Below the pieces are notes generated by a model, which made no database searches, had not been told where the DNA came from, and worked only from the letters and a program-made list of their open reading frames with translations. Shown here in pieces: positions 36,952-48,532 of a stretch of DNA of 64,000 nucleotides. The stretch is from Candidatus Ruthia sp. Cpac_8_S14 (GTDB lineage: Bacteria > Pseudomonadota > Gammaproteobacteria > PS1 > Pseudothioglobaceae). Numbering within the stretch: the stretch's first letter is position 1; the number at the start of each line of letters is the position of its first letter. The DNA lies in assembly GCA_021730205.1 (NCBI GenBank), contig CP072533.1:372001-436000 (forward strand), given 5' to 3'. Position numbers and translations under genes: made by a program.

Positions 36952-37536
36952 CTAGATTTGATATTGGGTTGGGTCTGTTACTTTCGCCTTTTTAAAGCCT
37001 AATTCTCTATATTCAAATGCATCATAAATATCACAAGCTTTTCCATTTTTATCCGTCTGATAACACGTTGCTGTCAGTGAATAGTCAATACCAAGAGAAA
37101 AAAAAGACCCTTTTTGAATAATTTGTGCTTTATTTAAATGAATTAATGGTGTGTGAACGGTTAGTTTTTTCCCTTCAACACCTTATTTTCTGGCAAGATT
37201 AGCCATCACTTCAAATGCCTGATATAAGACTCTCAATCAGGATACCGTGCATTAACGCCAATAAACGCATGCTAGCAAATTTAGCACCTCTGACCATGCT
37301 AGCGCATAGGATAAAGAGATGGCATTTCGAGCAGGTACGTAAATAATCGGAATATCATTGCTTTGAGAAAATTTGGGTATTTCAATCTTATTATCTGTTA
37401 AGGCAGAATCAGCAATATCAGATAAAGATATTTTCATAACTCTATGTTCAGTAGTGGCAAAAATTTTGGCAATATTTTCAGCAGATTTTAACTCTGACTT
37501 CTGCTTTTGCCCATAATCAAAACTCAGACTATACAT
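36952..37536 (-). pseudogene. queC: QueC (7-cyano-7-deazaguanine synthase) relic
   Basis: On the minus strand MYSLSFDYGQKQKSELKSAE, then SNDIPIIYVPARN and LSYALAWSEV, match the body of QueC. After stops come INARYPD, TVHTPLIHLNKAQ-like text, CYQTDKNGK (partly shifted) and the family ending TDPTQYQI with its stop at 36952. The PP-loop SGGLDS that should precede YSLSFDYG is missing, and the zinc cysteine region is broken. The preQ0/queuosine step is therefore lost at this locus. Confidence 0.82.
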
Positions 37537-37568
37537 TTAAATCTTTAGCTTTGATTTTACGTTTAACA

Positions 37569-39452
37569 TTAGAGATTGGCCAAATTACCTTTTTCTTCCA
37601 ACCATTTTTTTCGATTAGCTGCACGTTTTTTACTTAATAACATGTCCATGGTTTGAAAAACTTGTAATGGATTATCTAATGTGAGTTGAATTAAGCGCCT
37701 AGTATCAGGTAGCATAGTAGTTTCTCTTAATTGAGAAGGGTTCATTTCACCCAAACCTTTAAAGCGCTGAACTTGAATTTTAACACGCTTGTTTTCATTT
37801 TCTATTTTTCTAATAATGGCGTCTCGTTCATTGTCATTAAGGGCGTAGTGAACTTGTTTTCCTGCGTCCACACGATATAAAGGTGGCATTGCAATAAAAA
37901 TATGACCTTCTTGAATAAGTTTTGGGAAATGTTTCACGAACAAAGTGCAAATGAGCGTGGCAATATGCGCACCATCTGAATCGGCATCAGCAAGAATACA
38001 AATTTTGCCATACCTCAAACCAGATAAATCTTCACTATTAGGCTCAAGACCAATAGCAATGCTAATGTCATGAATTTCGTTATTGGCCAATACTTGCTCA
38101 GAATCCACCTCCCAAGTGTTTAAAATTTTACCGCGCAGTGGCAAAATGGCTTGATACTCTTTGTCTCTTGCTTGTTTGGCAGAGCCTCCTGCGGAGTCAC
38201 CTTCAACTAAAAATACTTCTGTTTGATTAAGGTCAGTGCTGGTGCAATCTGATAATTTTCCAGGCAGGGCAGGACCACTAACTATTTTCTTGCGAATGAC
38301 TTTTTTGTTGATCTTAAGTCTTGCTTGCGCATTGACAATAGCCAGTTGAGCGATTTGCTCCGCAATGTTGATATGTTGATTTAGCCAAAGACTAAAGGCA
38401 TCTTTAACAACATTGGCAACAAAACTAGCACACTCTCTGGAAGAGAGTCTTTCTTTGGTTTGCCCAGAAAATTGCGGGTCTAATATTCTTATGGATAATA
38501 CATAGGCAATTTTTTGCCAGATATCATCAGGTGTGAGTTTGATGTTTCTTGGGATTAAATTTCTAAATTTGCAAAACTCTTTTAAGGCTTCAGTAAGTCC
38601 TGATCTTAGCCCGTTAACATGCGTGCCACCACCAATGGTTGGGATAAGATTAACATAGCTTTCAGTCACAACATTAGTGTTGTATTGTGCCCATGCGAGT
38701 GAACAATTAAGTTGCTGTTCGTCAGTTTTATAATCAACAACAAAGGGGGCGGGCGGTAGGCAATCTAGGCCATCTAAAGACATGAATAGATAGTCTTTTA
38801 ATCCTTCTTTGTAAACCCACTTCTCTATTGTTTCATCTATTTCATTATAAAAATGAACCTCTAAACCTGGGCATAAAATTGCTTTAGAACGTAGGTTGTG
38901 GCGTAATTTAGTTGCGGAGAATTTAATAGTGTCAAAAAATTGTGCATCAGGTCTAAATTTAACGATAGTGCCCGTGTTTCGCTTACCAACAGCGCGAGTT
39001 ATTTCAAGTTCTGTTTGCTTAAAACCGTTTGAAAAAGTGATGTAATGTTCCTTAGCATCTCTTTTAATCCAAATTTCTACCAAAGTGGATAGGGCGTTAA
39101 CCAGTGAAATACCAACGCCATGTAAGCCACCTGAAAATTGATATGAATCATTGGAAAATTTCCCACCTGTATGGAGTTTGGTTAAAATAACTTCAACACC
39201 TGACTTACCTTCCTTAGGGTGAATATCCACAGGTATGCCTCGGCCATTATCTTCAACGGATAAGGAGCCATCCTTGTATAAAACAACGCTAATTTTAGAA
39301 GCATATCCTGAAATTACTTCATCAACACTATTGTCAATAACCTCTTGGGCAAGATGGTTTGGGCGCTCAGTTTCAGTGTACATTCCTGGACGTTTGCGTA
39401 CTGGATCAAGGCCTGTTAGAACCTCAATAGAGGATGAATCGTAGCTACTCAT
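37569..39452 (-). CDS. parE: DNA topoisomerase IV subunit B
   Basis: ParE is the ATPase subunit of topoisomerase IV, which unlinks daughter chromosomes. The 627-residue protein has the GHKL ATPase domain (DNSVDE, DNGRGIPVDIHP, GLHGVGISLVNAL), a transducer domain, and the TOPRIM domain with EGDSAGGSAKQARD and DADSDGAHIATL. ATG 39452 (MSSYDSSSIEVLTGLDPV) matches the family start better than a longer option at 39488. The length of about 630 and a QRFKGLGEMNPSQL block separate it from GyrB (about 800). Confidence 0.94.
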   Translation of the reverse strand: MSSYDSSSIEVLTGLDPVRKRPGMYTETERPNHLAQEVIDNSVDEVISGYASKISVVLYKDGSLSVEDNGRGIPVDIHPKEGKSGVEVILTKLHTGGKFSNDSYQFSGGLHGVGISLVNALSTLVEIWIKRDAKEHYITFSNGFKQTELEITRAVGKRNTGTIVKFRPDAQFFDTIKFSATKLRHNLRSKAILCPGLEVHFYNEIDETIEKWVYKEGLKDYLFMSLDGLDCLPPAPFVVDYKTDEQQLNCSLAWAQYNTNVVTESYVNLIPTIGGGTHVNGLRSGLTEALKEFCKFRNLIPRNIKLTPDDIWQKIAYVLSIRILDPQFSGQTKERLSSRECASFVANVVKDAFSLWLNQHINIAEQIAQLAIVNAQARLKINKKVIRKKIVSGPALPGKLSDCTSTDLNQTEVFLVEGDSAGGSAKQARDKEYQAILPLRGKILNTWEVDSEQVLANNEIHDISIAIGLEPNSEDLSGLRYGKICILADADSDGAHIATLICTLFVKHFPKLIQEGHIFIAMPPLYRVDAGKQVHYALNDNERDAIIRKIENENKRVKIQVQRFKGLGEMNPSQLRETTMLPDTRRLIQLTLDNPLQVFQTMDMLLSKKRAANRKKWLEEKGNLANL

Positions 39453-39498
39453 GATGCTTGAATATGATAATTTGGCAACAAGTATCATACCAAAAGAG

Positions 39499-39518
39499 AG
39501 CCTCGAAAAAACGAGGCT
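39499..39518 (-). terminator. Hairpin terminator after the pentaheme cytochrome gene
   Basis: AGCCTCG (39499-39505) pairs with CGAGGCT (39512-39518) over a 6-base loop. On the minus strand it is followed by CTCTTTT, and on the plus strand by TTCTTTT. It separates the cytochrome gene from parE. Confidence 0.6.
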
Positions 39519-39533
39519 TTCTTTTAATAAAGA

Positions 39534-40787
39534 CTATTCAATAACTACGATAGCTTTTGCTATTTCTTTAGGCTCTAATAAGCGCTTAGGTAATTTTGAG
39601 CCAAATTTATCTTTAATTGGTATTAGTAGCAAATCATAATAAGCTTTTGCTGTAACTATGGCAACGCCATTTGATGGAATCTTATAATTTAATATGCGAG
39701 TTTCGTTTGGTTTTAAACGAGTATCTCCCAAAATTTTGGTTGCTTTAGATGGTGATGTTGGCTTGTTATTATCATCACCAATAATGTACATAAACATAGC
39801 TTGCTTGTCATCCTTCATAGGGTGGGTTTTAGAACTTTGCCACAAGACGTCACCATGAGAATTTTGTGCAGTGAGAGTAATATAGAAATTTCTAAATGGT
39901 GCGCCTGTTGGGAAATTATGTGGCAATAAGTTAGTTGCATTTACTTCAATTTGCAACATATCGGGAACTTTTTTGGCATTAATTGTCATAATCAAACCTT
40001 TACTTACCATTTCAGCAGAATGCCCACCTACCATTGTATGGTTGCTAATACCTTCAATTACTGGCATATGACAAGACTGACAAGTGGTAGAACCTCCTGT
40101 AGATATAATTTCTCCACCAGTTTGGCAAAGTGGTACTTTTTTAGAATTGTTACGCTGTTCATGACAACCTAAGCACACCTTGGAAGTTTTAAATAAACCT
40201 GGATTGTTTGCAACACCGCCTTTGCCAAAATTTTTATGTTTTCTACTAGTACCATTAGGACCCTGTATTTGATTGGATGAATATTCATAAGCTTTCATGC
40301 CTAATTTTAGTCCACCACTTTTTTTCTTTATTCCTTTGAATTTAGTTAAAGAATGACAAGCGATACAATTAACCCCTTCAGAGAATGATTTTTTGGCATT
40401 AAGTTGGGTTTTTCCTTCTTTTGCAGCTGCGGGTGAGTGACACTCTAAACAAACTGGGTACCTATCTTTATTTTTTCCTATTCTAACACCTTTAACTCTA
40501 GGATTGCCTACAACTGCACCATAAAAAAGACCATGAATAGGGTCTTTTAATGCTGTACTTTTAGCATGCATTGAACCTTCCCATTGTTCATAAATATTAC
40601 TATGACATCTACTACATTTCTTTGAAGATAGGTTGTCAATGCTTGAATGTGAATTATTGCCACTTCTAGTAAAATTCATCATGATATCAGTTTTTGAATT
40701 TATGAAAGATTGTATTTTTGCTTGTGTTTGTAATCCCAGCAAAAATATTGTTAAAATAATTAATAAACGTTGTGTTATTATTTTCAC
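39534..40787 (-). CDS. Pentaheme c-type cytochrome (cytochrome c554-like)
   Basis: The 417-residue precursor has a signal peptide (1-23, ending TQA) and five CXXCH heme sites at 58-62, 113-117, 141-145, 205-209 and 236-240. The C-terminal 150 residues lack hemes and look like a beta-sandwich (TNLLPHNFPTGAPFRNFYI on). The heme half resembles the cytochrome c554/NrfB-like class of periplasmic multiheme proteins. Electron partner and substrate are unknown. The start codon is GTG at 40787. Neighbours parE and groEL give no functional hint. Confidence 0.85.
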   Translation of the reverse strand: MKIITQRLLIILTIFLLGLQTQAKIQSFINSKTDIMMNFTRSGNNSHSSIDNLSSKKCSRCHSNIYEQWEGSMHAKSTALKDPIHGLFYGAVVGNPRVKGVRIGKNKDRYPVCLECHSPAAAKEGKTQLNAKKSFSEGVNCIACHSLTKFKGIKKKSGGLKLGMKAYEYSSNQIQGPNGTSRKHKNFGKGGVANNPGLFKTSKVCLGCHEQRNNSKKVPLCQTGGEIISTGGSTTCQSCHMPVIEGISNHTMVGGHSAEMVSKGLIMTINAKKVPDMLQIEVNATNLLPHNFPTGAPFRNFYITLTAQNSHGDVLWQSSKTHPMKDDKQAMFMYIIGDDNNKPTSPSKATKILGDTRLKPNETRILNYKIPSNGVAIVTAKAYYDLLLIPIKDKFGSKLPKRLLEPKEIAKAIVVIE

Positions 40788-40879
40788 CTTAAAGCCTCTT
40801 ATTTGGTGTTAAGAAAATGCTATTATAAAACATTATTTCAGCATATAAAATAACTTATATATTGTTTTCTATCATAATA

Positions 40880-40908
40880 AAAAAACCCCATAAAATGGGG
40901 TTTTTTTA
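40880..40908. terminator. Bidirectional terminator after groEL
   Basis: Seven A, CCCCAT, a 4-base loop, ATGGGG and seven T. The A and T runs on either side make it a strong intrinsic terminator in both directions. Confidence 0.85.
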
Positions 40909-40928
40909 CTTACTTAAAGATATAACGG

Positions 40929-42572
<1,644 letters not shown>

Positions 42573-42860
42573 TTATTTAATAACTGCGACAATATCGTCT
42601 TCACGCATAACTAGCAATGTTTCGCCATCTGCTTTAATTTCGTTACCCGCATATTGTCCAAATAATACTTGGTCTCCAACTTTAACATCCAACGCAATAA
42701 CATCACCATTGTCGTTAATTCTGCCATGACCAACCGCCAAAATTTCACCCTTTGAAGGTTTTTCTGTGGCTGAATCTGGAATAATTAATCCACTTTCAGT
42801 GGCTTTTTCCTCTTGTGTTCTACGGACAATTACACGATCGCGAAGGGGGTGAATATTCAT
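42573..42860 (-). CDS. groS: Co-chaperonin GroES
   Basis: The 95-residue lid of Gro[16 protein letters not shown] and the mobile loop [11 protein letters not shown] are present, and [12 protein letters not shown] near the end is typical. A strong GGAG ribosome-binding site precedes it. I see no clear sigma-32 -10/-35 pair between rpoH and groES. Confidence 0.97.
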   Translation of the reverse strand: MNIHPLRDRVIVRRTQEEKATESGLIIPDSATEKPSKGEILAVGHGRINDNGDVIALDVKVGDQVLFGQYAGNEIKADGETLLVMREDDIVAVIK

Positions 42861-42923
42861 TTTTTTTCTCCTAGTTAATAAATAAATAAATTTTTAAGCT
42901 AATACTTAAGTTTAAGTCGGTCT

Positions 42924-43766
42924 TTAAAGAGCTTGCTCTTGTAAATTTGATTTAAGCTTTTGCATGGCTTTAGTTTCAAGTTGACGCACTCTTTCTTTTG
43001 AAATGCCATACTTGTCTGCTAAAGTATGTAGGGTTGTTTTTTCTTCTTTCAAGTATCTAGATTGTAAAATATCCAAACTTCTTTCATCTAACGACGACAA
43101 GGCTTTGTAAAGTTGCTGTTGTTGGTTTTGTTTTGAATCGTCTATTAGTAATAGCTGCTCAGGTGTTTGGACGTTTTCATTGGTTAAATATTGTTCTGGT
43201 GCATGAGAATTCTCATCATCAGACACTTCAAACGTTACATCGTTAAATTGCAAGCGCGATTCCATCTCCAACACATCCTTACGACGCACGCCCAAATCGT
43301 TGGCAATTTTATCCGCCTGTTCTTCGTTCAATGAGCTATAAATATGTGCCTTAGCTTGTTTAAGTTTAAAAAATAATTTGCGTTGTGCCTTAGTTGTGGC
43401 AACTTTAACGATTTTCCAATTTTTGAAAATAAATTCGTGAATTTCCGCACGAATCCAATATACTGCGAATGAGGCAAGACGTACATCTCTATTTGGATTA
43501 AAACGCTTAACTGCCTTCATTAACCCAATGGTGCCTTCTTGCACAAGATCGGCTTGTTCAAGACCATAGCCTTTATAACCATGGGCAACAAAGGCGACAA
43601 AGCGCATATGGGATAAAACCAATTTTCTAGCTGCACTTAAATCGTGATTTTCATACAATTGAACGGCTAATTCATGCTCTTGTTCACTGCTCAGAATTGG
43701 TGGGTATTTTTGAACCTCCAGGCTTGAGGTTTTTTTAGTAGGTAATAATGCAAACTCTTGACTCAT
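42924..43766 (-). CDS. rpoH: Heat-shock sigma factor RpoH (sigma-32)
   Basis: RpoH directs RNA polymerase to heat-shock promoters such as groESL. The 280-residue protein has region 2 (DLVQEGTIGLMKAVKRFNP, FAVYWIRAEIHEF), the diagnostic RpoH box QRKLFFKLKQAK, and a region 4 helix-turn-helix ending in YGISKERVRQLETKAMQKLK. The 64-base gap to groES places regulator and main target next to each other, unlike in E. coli. FtsY/FtsX, the usual E. coli neighbours, are absent here. Confidence 0.95.
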   Translation of the reverse strand: MSQEFALLPTKKTSSLEVQKYPPILSSEQEHELAVQLYENHDLSAARKLVLSHMRFVAFVAHGYKGYGLEQADLVQEGTIGLMKAVKRFNPNRDVRLASFAVYWIRAEIHEFIFKNWKIVKVATTKAQRKLFFKLKQAKAHIYSSLNEEQADKIANDLGVRRKDVLEMESRLQFNDVTFEVSDDENSHAPEQYLTNENVQTPEQLLLIDDSKQNQQQQLYKALSSLDERSLDILQSRYLKEEKTTLHTLADKYGISKERVRQLETKAMQKLKSNLQEQAL

Positions 43767-43814
43767 TTTATTAAATAACTAACGATAAATATCAGTAAGG
43801 ATTGATATTATAGG

Positions 43815-44426
43815 TTATATCAATGTTTTAAGCAAATCTTGATACTTATCTGATTGTTGTGTTAGCGTTAGGCGTGCAGCTTGCACAATGGTTGATAAAT
43901 CATTCAGAGCCACGTTAAAGTTATCATTAATAACCAAATAGTCAAATTCATTAAAATGTTGCATTTCACTTACTGCATCATGCATTCTTCTGTCAATAAT
44001 ACCCTGGTTGTCTTCTCCTCTGTTAGTTAGACGCTCTTTTAATGCTGTTTGAGAAGGTGGGAGAATAAAAATACCAACTGAACGATTAAAGGTTTGTTTA
44101 ATTTGTCTAAAACCTTGCCAGTCAATCTCTAAAATAACATCAGAGCCATTATTTAACAAATCTTGAACCGATTGTTTAGCACTGCCATAATTATTATCAA
44201 ACACTTGTGCTGATTCAATAAAGCCATTGCTATTTTTTATTTTATTAAACTCACCTTTAGAGACAAAAAAGTAATTTTCGCCCTGTACTTCGCCTAAGCG
44301 TGGCGCTCTTGTAGTGTGTGAAACTGAAACACACAAATAATCAATTTTTTTAATGAGCGCTTTAAGCAATGAAGTTTTTCCACACCCTGAAGGGGCGGAA
44401 ATAACAAACAACACACTGTTACTCAT
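43815..44426 (-). CDS. gmk: Guanylate kinase
   Basis: Converts GMP to GDP. The 203-residue protein has the P-loop SAPSGCGKTSL near 10-20, SVSHTTRAPRLGEVQGENYFF for GMP binding, and the lid segment RLTNRGEDN. It overlaps the yggX gene by 8 bases at its start. In E. coli gmk pairs with rpoZ, which is not seen here. Confidence 0.96.
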   Translation of the reverse strand: MSNSVLFVISAPSGCGKTSLLKALIKKIDYLCVSVSHTTRAPRLGEVQGENYFFVSKGEFNKIKNSNGFIESAQVFDNNYGSAKQSVQDLLNNGSDVILEIDWQGFRQIKQTFNRSVGIFILPPSQTALKERLTNRGEDNQGIIDRRMHDAVSEMQHFNEFDYLVINDNFNVALNDLSTIVQAARLTLTQQSDKYQDLLKTLI

Positions 44427-44688
44427 TGGGTATGTAACCTTGAATGTTATCTATACCTTCTTTTGAAAAGAAGAACTTACCCATTTGCTCTTTAAGATAA
44501 CTTTGTGAGTTTGAATCCATCAGATTTAAGTTATTTTCATTGATCAACATAGTTTGATATTCGAGCCAGAGTTGCCAGCCTTGTTTGGATACGTTGCTTA
44601 GTATTCTCTGACCTAATTCACCGGGATAGGGCGCTCTATCCAGGGCTTCAAGTTGCTTGCCTAATTTAATGCATTTTACAGTATTCAT
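44419..44688 (-). CDS. yggX: Fe(II)-trafficking/oxidative protection protein YggX
   Basis: The 89-residue protein has the family pattern VKCIKLGKQLEALDRAPYPG, with the conserved cysteine C6, and GWQLWLEYQTMLINE. YggX protects Fe-S proteins against oxidants, probably by limiting labile iron damage. It overlaps murJ by ATGA and gmk by 8 bases, so the three genes are tightly coupled. Confidence 0.93.
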   Translation of the reverse strand: MNTVKCIKLGKQLEALDRAPYPGELGQRILSNVSKQGWQLWLEYQTMLINENNLNLMDSNSQSYLKEQMGKFFFSKEGIDNIQGYIPNE

Positions 44689-46214
44689 TGTTTTTTCATT
44701 CCCATGTTTAGCAGTTTTAAGCTGACAAAATATACAACAATTGCAAGCATAATAGTTGTACCTAGCAATGTTACTCTTGAACTAACATCAGCTTTTAAGT
44801 AAATGTTAACTTCTGATCCAAAAATCAAAATAAAGACAATCATTATAAAGCTTGCAATCAGGACTTTAAAAAAAGTTTGATATAAGTTACTAGAAACATT
44901 AAAGATAGATTGTTTGTTTAAATAGTAATAGAGCAAGCTAGCATTGAGTAAAGCAGAAATAGAAGTGGCTATTGCCAAACCCACATGAGCAAAATAAAAA
45001 CTTAAAATAATGTTTAAGAAAACATTAGATATCATAGCAATTACCCCGACTTTAACTGGTGTTTTAGTGTCTCCTCTGGATAAAAAAATAGGGGCTAAAA
45101 TCTTAACAAAAATAAAAGCCATTAACCCTGAGCCATAAGCCATCAGGCTCAATGATGACTGTAATGCAGCAAATGCATCAAATTGATCGTATTGGAATAA
45201 GGTGATAATTAAAGGTTCAGCAAGTAACACTAAACCAGCACAGGCTGGTAGTCCAAGTATTAATCCAATTGTTAAAGCATTATTGATTGTTTGCACAAAT
45301 TTCTCATCATCTTTATCAGAAAAATGATGACTTAATTTGGCTAAAGATACAGTGGCTAAAGCAATACCAATAAGTGCTAAGGGTAGCTCTAATAGTCTGT
45401 CTGAATAGTATAGCCATGAAACACTACCACTAACAAGAATTGAAGCAATCATGGTATCAATTAGTAAATTGATTTGCGATACTGATACGCCAAATAGGGC
45501 AGGTAACATACGTTTTTTTAAGGTTTTAACCGCTTGATGGTCGCCAAGTGTTAATTTGGGTAGTTTTTTTATTCTTATTAAGAAAGGTATTTGAAACAAA
45601 AGTTGTGCAATGCCACCAAAAAACACCCCCCATGCCAGTGCCATAATAGGGGTGTCCATCTGTTCAGATAAATATATAGCACTCAAAATCATAGAAATAT
45701 TGAGTAAGACTGGCGTAAATGCAGGCACTGCAAATTGATCATAAGTATTTAAAATAGCACCAGAAAAAGCTGTTAAAGAGATGAATAACAAATAAGGAAA
45801 GGTGATTCTTAACATATCTGATGCTAGATTAAATTGCATTGGATCAGGTGAAAAATAAAACCCCCAAGCGAACATAAAAATGATGATGGGTGCAATAATA
45901 ACTGTAATGAGTGTGATTACAATTAACACAAAAAGAAATTTTGTGCCAATATGGTTAATGATGTTTTGAACCTTGACCTGTGTATTATTGGCTTTAGCCT
46001 CAGCTAAAATAGGTACAAAAGCTTGTGAAAAAGCACCTTCGCCAAATAAGCGCCTAAAAAAATTGGGGATTCTAAAAGCGATTAAAAAGGCATCAGTCAG
46101 ACCGTTGGCACCAAAATATCGGGCAATAAAATAATCACGCATCAAGCCTAGTATGCGTGAAAGAAGAGTCATGGCAGCGATAATACTGCTGGACTTTAAA
46201 AAAGACTTATCCAA
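44685..46214 (-). CDS. murJ: Lipid II flippase MurJ
   Basis: MurJ flips the peptidoglycan precursor lipid II across the inner membrane. The 509-residue MOP-superfamily protein has about 14 hydrophobic helices. It carries the family N-terminus SIIAAMTLLSRILGLMRDYF, RIPNFFRRLFGEGAFSQAFVP in the first loop, and D/R-rich cytoplasmic loops. The start codon is TTG at 46214; no ATG is available at the conserved start. It follows lpxA by 17 bases. Confidence 0.94.
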   Translation of the reverse strand: MDKSFLKSSSIIAAMTLLSRILGLMRDYFIARYFGANGLTDAFLIAFRIPNFFRRLFGEGAFSQAFVPILAEAKANNTQVKVQNIINHIGTKFLFVLIVITLITVIIAPIIIFMFAWGFYFSPDPMQFNLASDMLRITFPYLLFISLTAFSGAILNTYDQFAVPAFTPVLLNISMILSAIYLSEQMDTPIMALAWGVFFGGIAQLLFQIPFLIRIKKLPKLTLGDHQAVKTLKKRMLPALFGVSVSQINLLIDTMIASILVSGSVSWLYYSDRLLELPLALIGIALATVSLAKLSHHFSDKDDEKFVQTINNALTIGLILGLPACAGLVLLAEPLIITLFQYDQFDAFAALQSSLSLMAYGSGLMAFIFVKILAPIFLSRGDTKTPVKVGVIAMISNVFLNIILSFYFAHVGLAIATSISALLNASLLYYYLNKQSIFNVSSNLYQTFFKVLIASFIMIVFILIFGSEVNIYLKADVSSRVTLLGTTIMLAIVVYFVSLKLLNMGMKKQ

Positions 46215-46231
46215 GGGGCATCTCTAAAATA

Positions 46232-47023
46232 TCACTCTTCAGTTGGGCCGCGCATGATACCAACTTTAGAACTACGAATACATTTAACAAATTGCACCAC
46301 TTCTGGATGATCAGATTCTGATTGTTCTAATTCTTTAAGAGATTGTTCTAACAGGCCAGATTCACGATAAACTGCTTTGAAGGCGCGTTTAATAGCGGCA
46401 ATCGCATTAAGGCTAAAACCTCGCCGCCTCATGCCTTCGGCGTTAATGCTTCTAACCCGAGTTTGCACGCCAGAGGCGAGCATATAGGCAGGAATGTCTT
46501 TGTTGATTTGACAGCCCATGCCAACATAGGTATGCATACCAATCATGCAAAATTGTTTAACCAAGGTAAAACCACCCAAGATTGCCCAGTCATGAATTCT
46601 AACATGACCTGCAAGAGAGGCATTGTTGGACATAATAATATGATTACCCACTTGGCAATCATGCGCAATATGAACATAAGCCATTAACATATTATTTGAA
46701 CCTACTCGAGTGATGGAGTTTTCTTTTTCTGTACCGCGATTAATGGTGCAAAATTCACGAATGAGATTGTCATTGCTAATAATTAAACTAGATTCTTGAC
46801 CTTCTGTATAAGTAATATCTTGTGGATCTCCGCCTATTGAAGCGAAAGAATAAATATGATTGTTTTTTCCAATTTTGGTTGGACCTTGAATAACGACGTG
46901 TGCTTCAACAATTGTGCCAGAATCAATTTCTACATTAGCACCAATAATGACATAAGCGTATATTTCAGTATTTTTATGAATTTTTGCACTAGGATCGATA
47001 ATTGCACTAGGATCTATAGCCAC
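46232..47023 (-). CDS. lpxA: UDP-GlcNAc O-acyltransferase LpxA
   Basis: LpxA adds the first hydroxyacyl chain in lipid A synthesis. The 263-residue protein is a left-handed parallel beta helix of hexapeptide repeats, with the catalytic histidine region YVHIAHDCQVGNH and a C-terminal helical part with SINAEGMRRRGFS. The start codon is GTG at 47023. The set lpxD-fabZ-lpxA is intact, but no lpxB follows; murJ takes that place. Confidence 0.96.
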   Translation of the reverse strand: MAIDPSAIIDPSAKIHKNTEIYAYVIIGANVEIDSGTIVEAHVVIQGPTKIGKNNHIYSFASIGGDPQDITYTEGQESSLIISNDNLIREFCTINRGTEKENSITRVGSNNMLMAYVHIAHDCQVGNHIIMSNNASLAGHVRIHDWAILGGFTLVKQFCMIGMHTYVGMGCQINKDIPAYMLASGVQTRVRSINAEGMRRRGFSLNAIAAIKRAFKAVYRESGLLEQSLKELEQSESDHPEVVQFVKCIRSSKVGIMRGPTEE

Positions 47024-47047
47024 TTTACGCTCCTTAATTTTTTTTAA

Positions 47048-47491
47048 TTAATCCGCTGCTTTTTGAGTACACATAAGTTCAGCACTCGTAACAATTTGAT
47101 TATCCACAGTTGCTTTGCATTTAAACTTCCAAATATCGTGTTTAACTACCATAACTTCTACTTCTAAACGCAATTGGTCTCCAGGTTCAACTATACGTTT
47201 AAATCTGACTTTATCAATACCGACAAGCATATATATTTGCCCATCAATTGGCTTGCCTACTTCAGATTTAAAAGCCAAAACTCCTGTTGCTTGGGCTAAA
47301 GCTTCAACAATCATAACGCCAGGCATGATTGCCTGATCAGGGAAGTGTCCAGTAAATTGAGGCTCATTAAAGGTAACGTTTTTTAATGCCACAATTGACT
47401 TGCCAACTTCTAACTCTAACACTCTATCAATGAGTAAAAAAGGATAACGATGGGGTAGGTAGTTTTTGACGTCTTGAATATTCATTTCCAT
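47048..47491 (-). CDS. fabZ: 3-hydroxyacyl-ACP dehydratase FabZ
   Basis: FabZ dehydrates 3-hydroxyacyl-ACP in fatty acid elongation and balances the pool with lipid A acylation. The 147-residue hot-dog-fold protein has the catalytic histidine block [11 protein letters not shown] and the glutamate block [20 protein letters not shown]. It is placed between lpxD and lpxA as in E. coli. The start may be the ATG at 47491 or two codons in. Confidence 0.96.
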   Translation of the reverse strand: MEMNIQDVKNYLPHRYPFLLIDRVLELEVGKSIVALKNVTFNEPQFTGHFPDQAIMPGVMIVEALAQATGVLAFKSEVGKPIDGQIYMLVGIDKVRFKRIVEPGDQLRLEVEVMVVKHDIWKFKCKATVDNQIVTSAELMCTQKAAD

Positions 47492-47492
47492 G

Positions 47493-48491
47493 TTATTTTT
47501 CTTTTAATTCTTTAATTTTAATGTTTAAATAATGAGCGATTTTATCAAGATTTAACAGCCATACTTGTATTCTCTTCCATTTTTGATGCTTGCTAATAGA
47601 AGTGAAGCCTGTGTAATGCCCTTGCTCAGATAAATTTTTATCAACAGTACTGGCACCTGTTACAATAATGTCGTCTGCTAAACTAATGTGGCTGGCAATA
47701 GTTGCACCACCACCCACCATGCATCTTTTTCCTATCATGCAACTACCACCAATAGTCACTGTAGCAGCAATGGCAGAGTCTTGGCCAATAATAACATTGT
47801 GTGCAATATGTACTAAGTTGTCAATTTGAACACCGTTGTGGATTTGAGTATCTTCAATCGTGCCTCGGTCAATGGTTGTGTTTGCGCCAATGCTCACATT
47901 ATTGCCAATAACAACACAACCAAGGTGTGCAATGCTATGCCAGTGTTTTTGTTGATCCTGAGCATTGCCAAACCCTTCTGAACCAATTACCGCACCAGGA
48001 GATATAACAACGTTGTTGCCAATTGAACAGCCTTGTAGAATACCTACATTTGGCTGAATCAAAGCGTCATTACCAATAGTAACATTATCTTCAATAACAA
48101 CATTTGAAGCAATGGTGCAATGATTGCCAATAACAACATTTTTACCGATAGTGCAATTCGATGCTATTTTTGCATGATTAGTTTTGACGCTTGGATGAAT
48201 ACCTTGATAAGGCACAACTTGTTTTTTAAATAAGTGTGTGGCTTTTGCAAATGCTAAGTAGACATCATCAACTATTAAAGCATTGGTAGGACAGTTTTTT
48301 AGCAAATCATTATTAAGAATAACAGCGCCAGCCTTGGAGTTTATTAATGTTTGCTTGTATTTGTTACTGTTGATGTAGGTTAGTTGCGCTTGATTGGCAG
48401 ATAAACTCGTAGCAATGCCTGTAATCTCAATATTAGTATCACCCACAAGCTTGGCGTTGATAGTTTTAGCAATCTCCCCCAATGTGTACAT
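47493..48491 (-). CDS. lpxD: UDP-3-O-acylglucosamine N-acyltransferase LpxD
   Basis: LpxD adds the third acyl chain in lipid A synthesis. The 332-residue protein has an N-terminal uridine-binding domain (1-100), a hexapeptide-repeat beta helix (about 100-290) and a C-terminal helix. The catalytic histidine lies in [16 protein letters not shown]. It starts 41 bases after bamA; the usual skp/ompH gene is not between them. Confidence 0.96.
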   Translation of the reverse strand: MYTLGEIAKTINAKLVGDTNIEITGIATSLSANQAQLTYINSNKYKQTLINSKAGAVILNNDLLKNCPTNALIVDDVYLAFAKATHLFKKQVVPYQGIHPSVKTNHAKIASNCTIGKNVVIGNHCTIASNVVIEDNVTIGNDALIQPNVGILQGCSIGNNVVISPGAVIGSEGFGNAQDQQKHWHSIAHLGCVVIGNNVSIGANTTIDRGTIEDTQIHNGVQIDNLVHIAHNVIIGQDSAIAATVTIGGSCMIGKRCMVGGGATIASHISLADDIIVTGASTVDKNLSEQGHYTGFTSISKHQKWKRIQVWLLNLDKIAHYLNIKIKELKEK

Positions 48492-48532
48492 TATTTAAAT
48501 TAAGCCAAAAGGTGATTATATCTACGTTTGAT

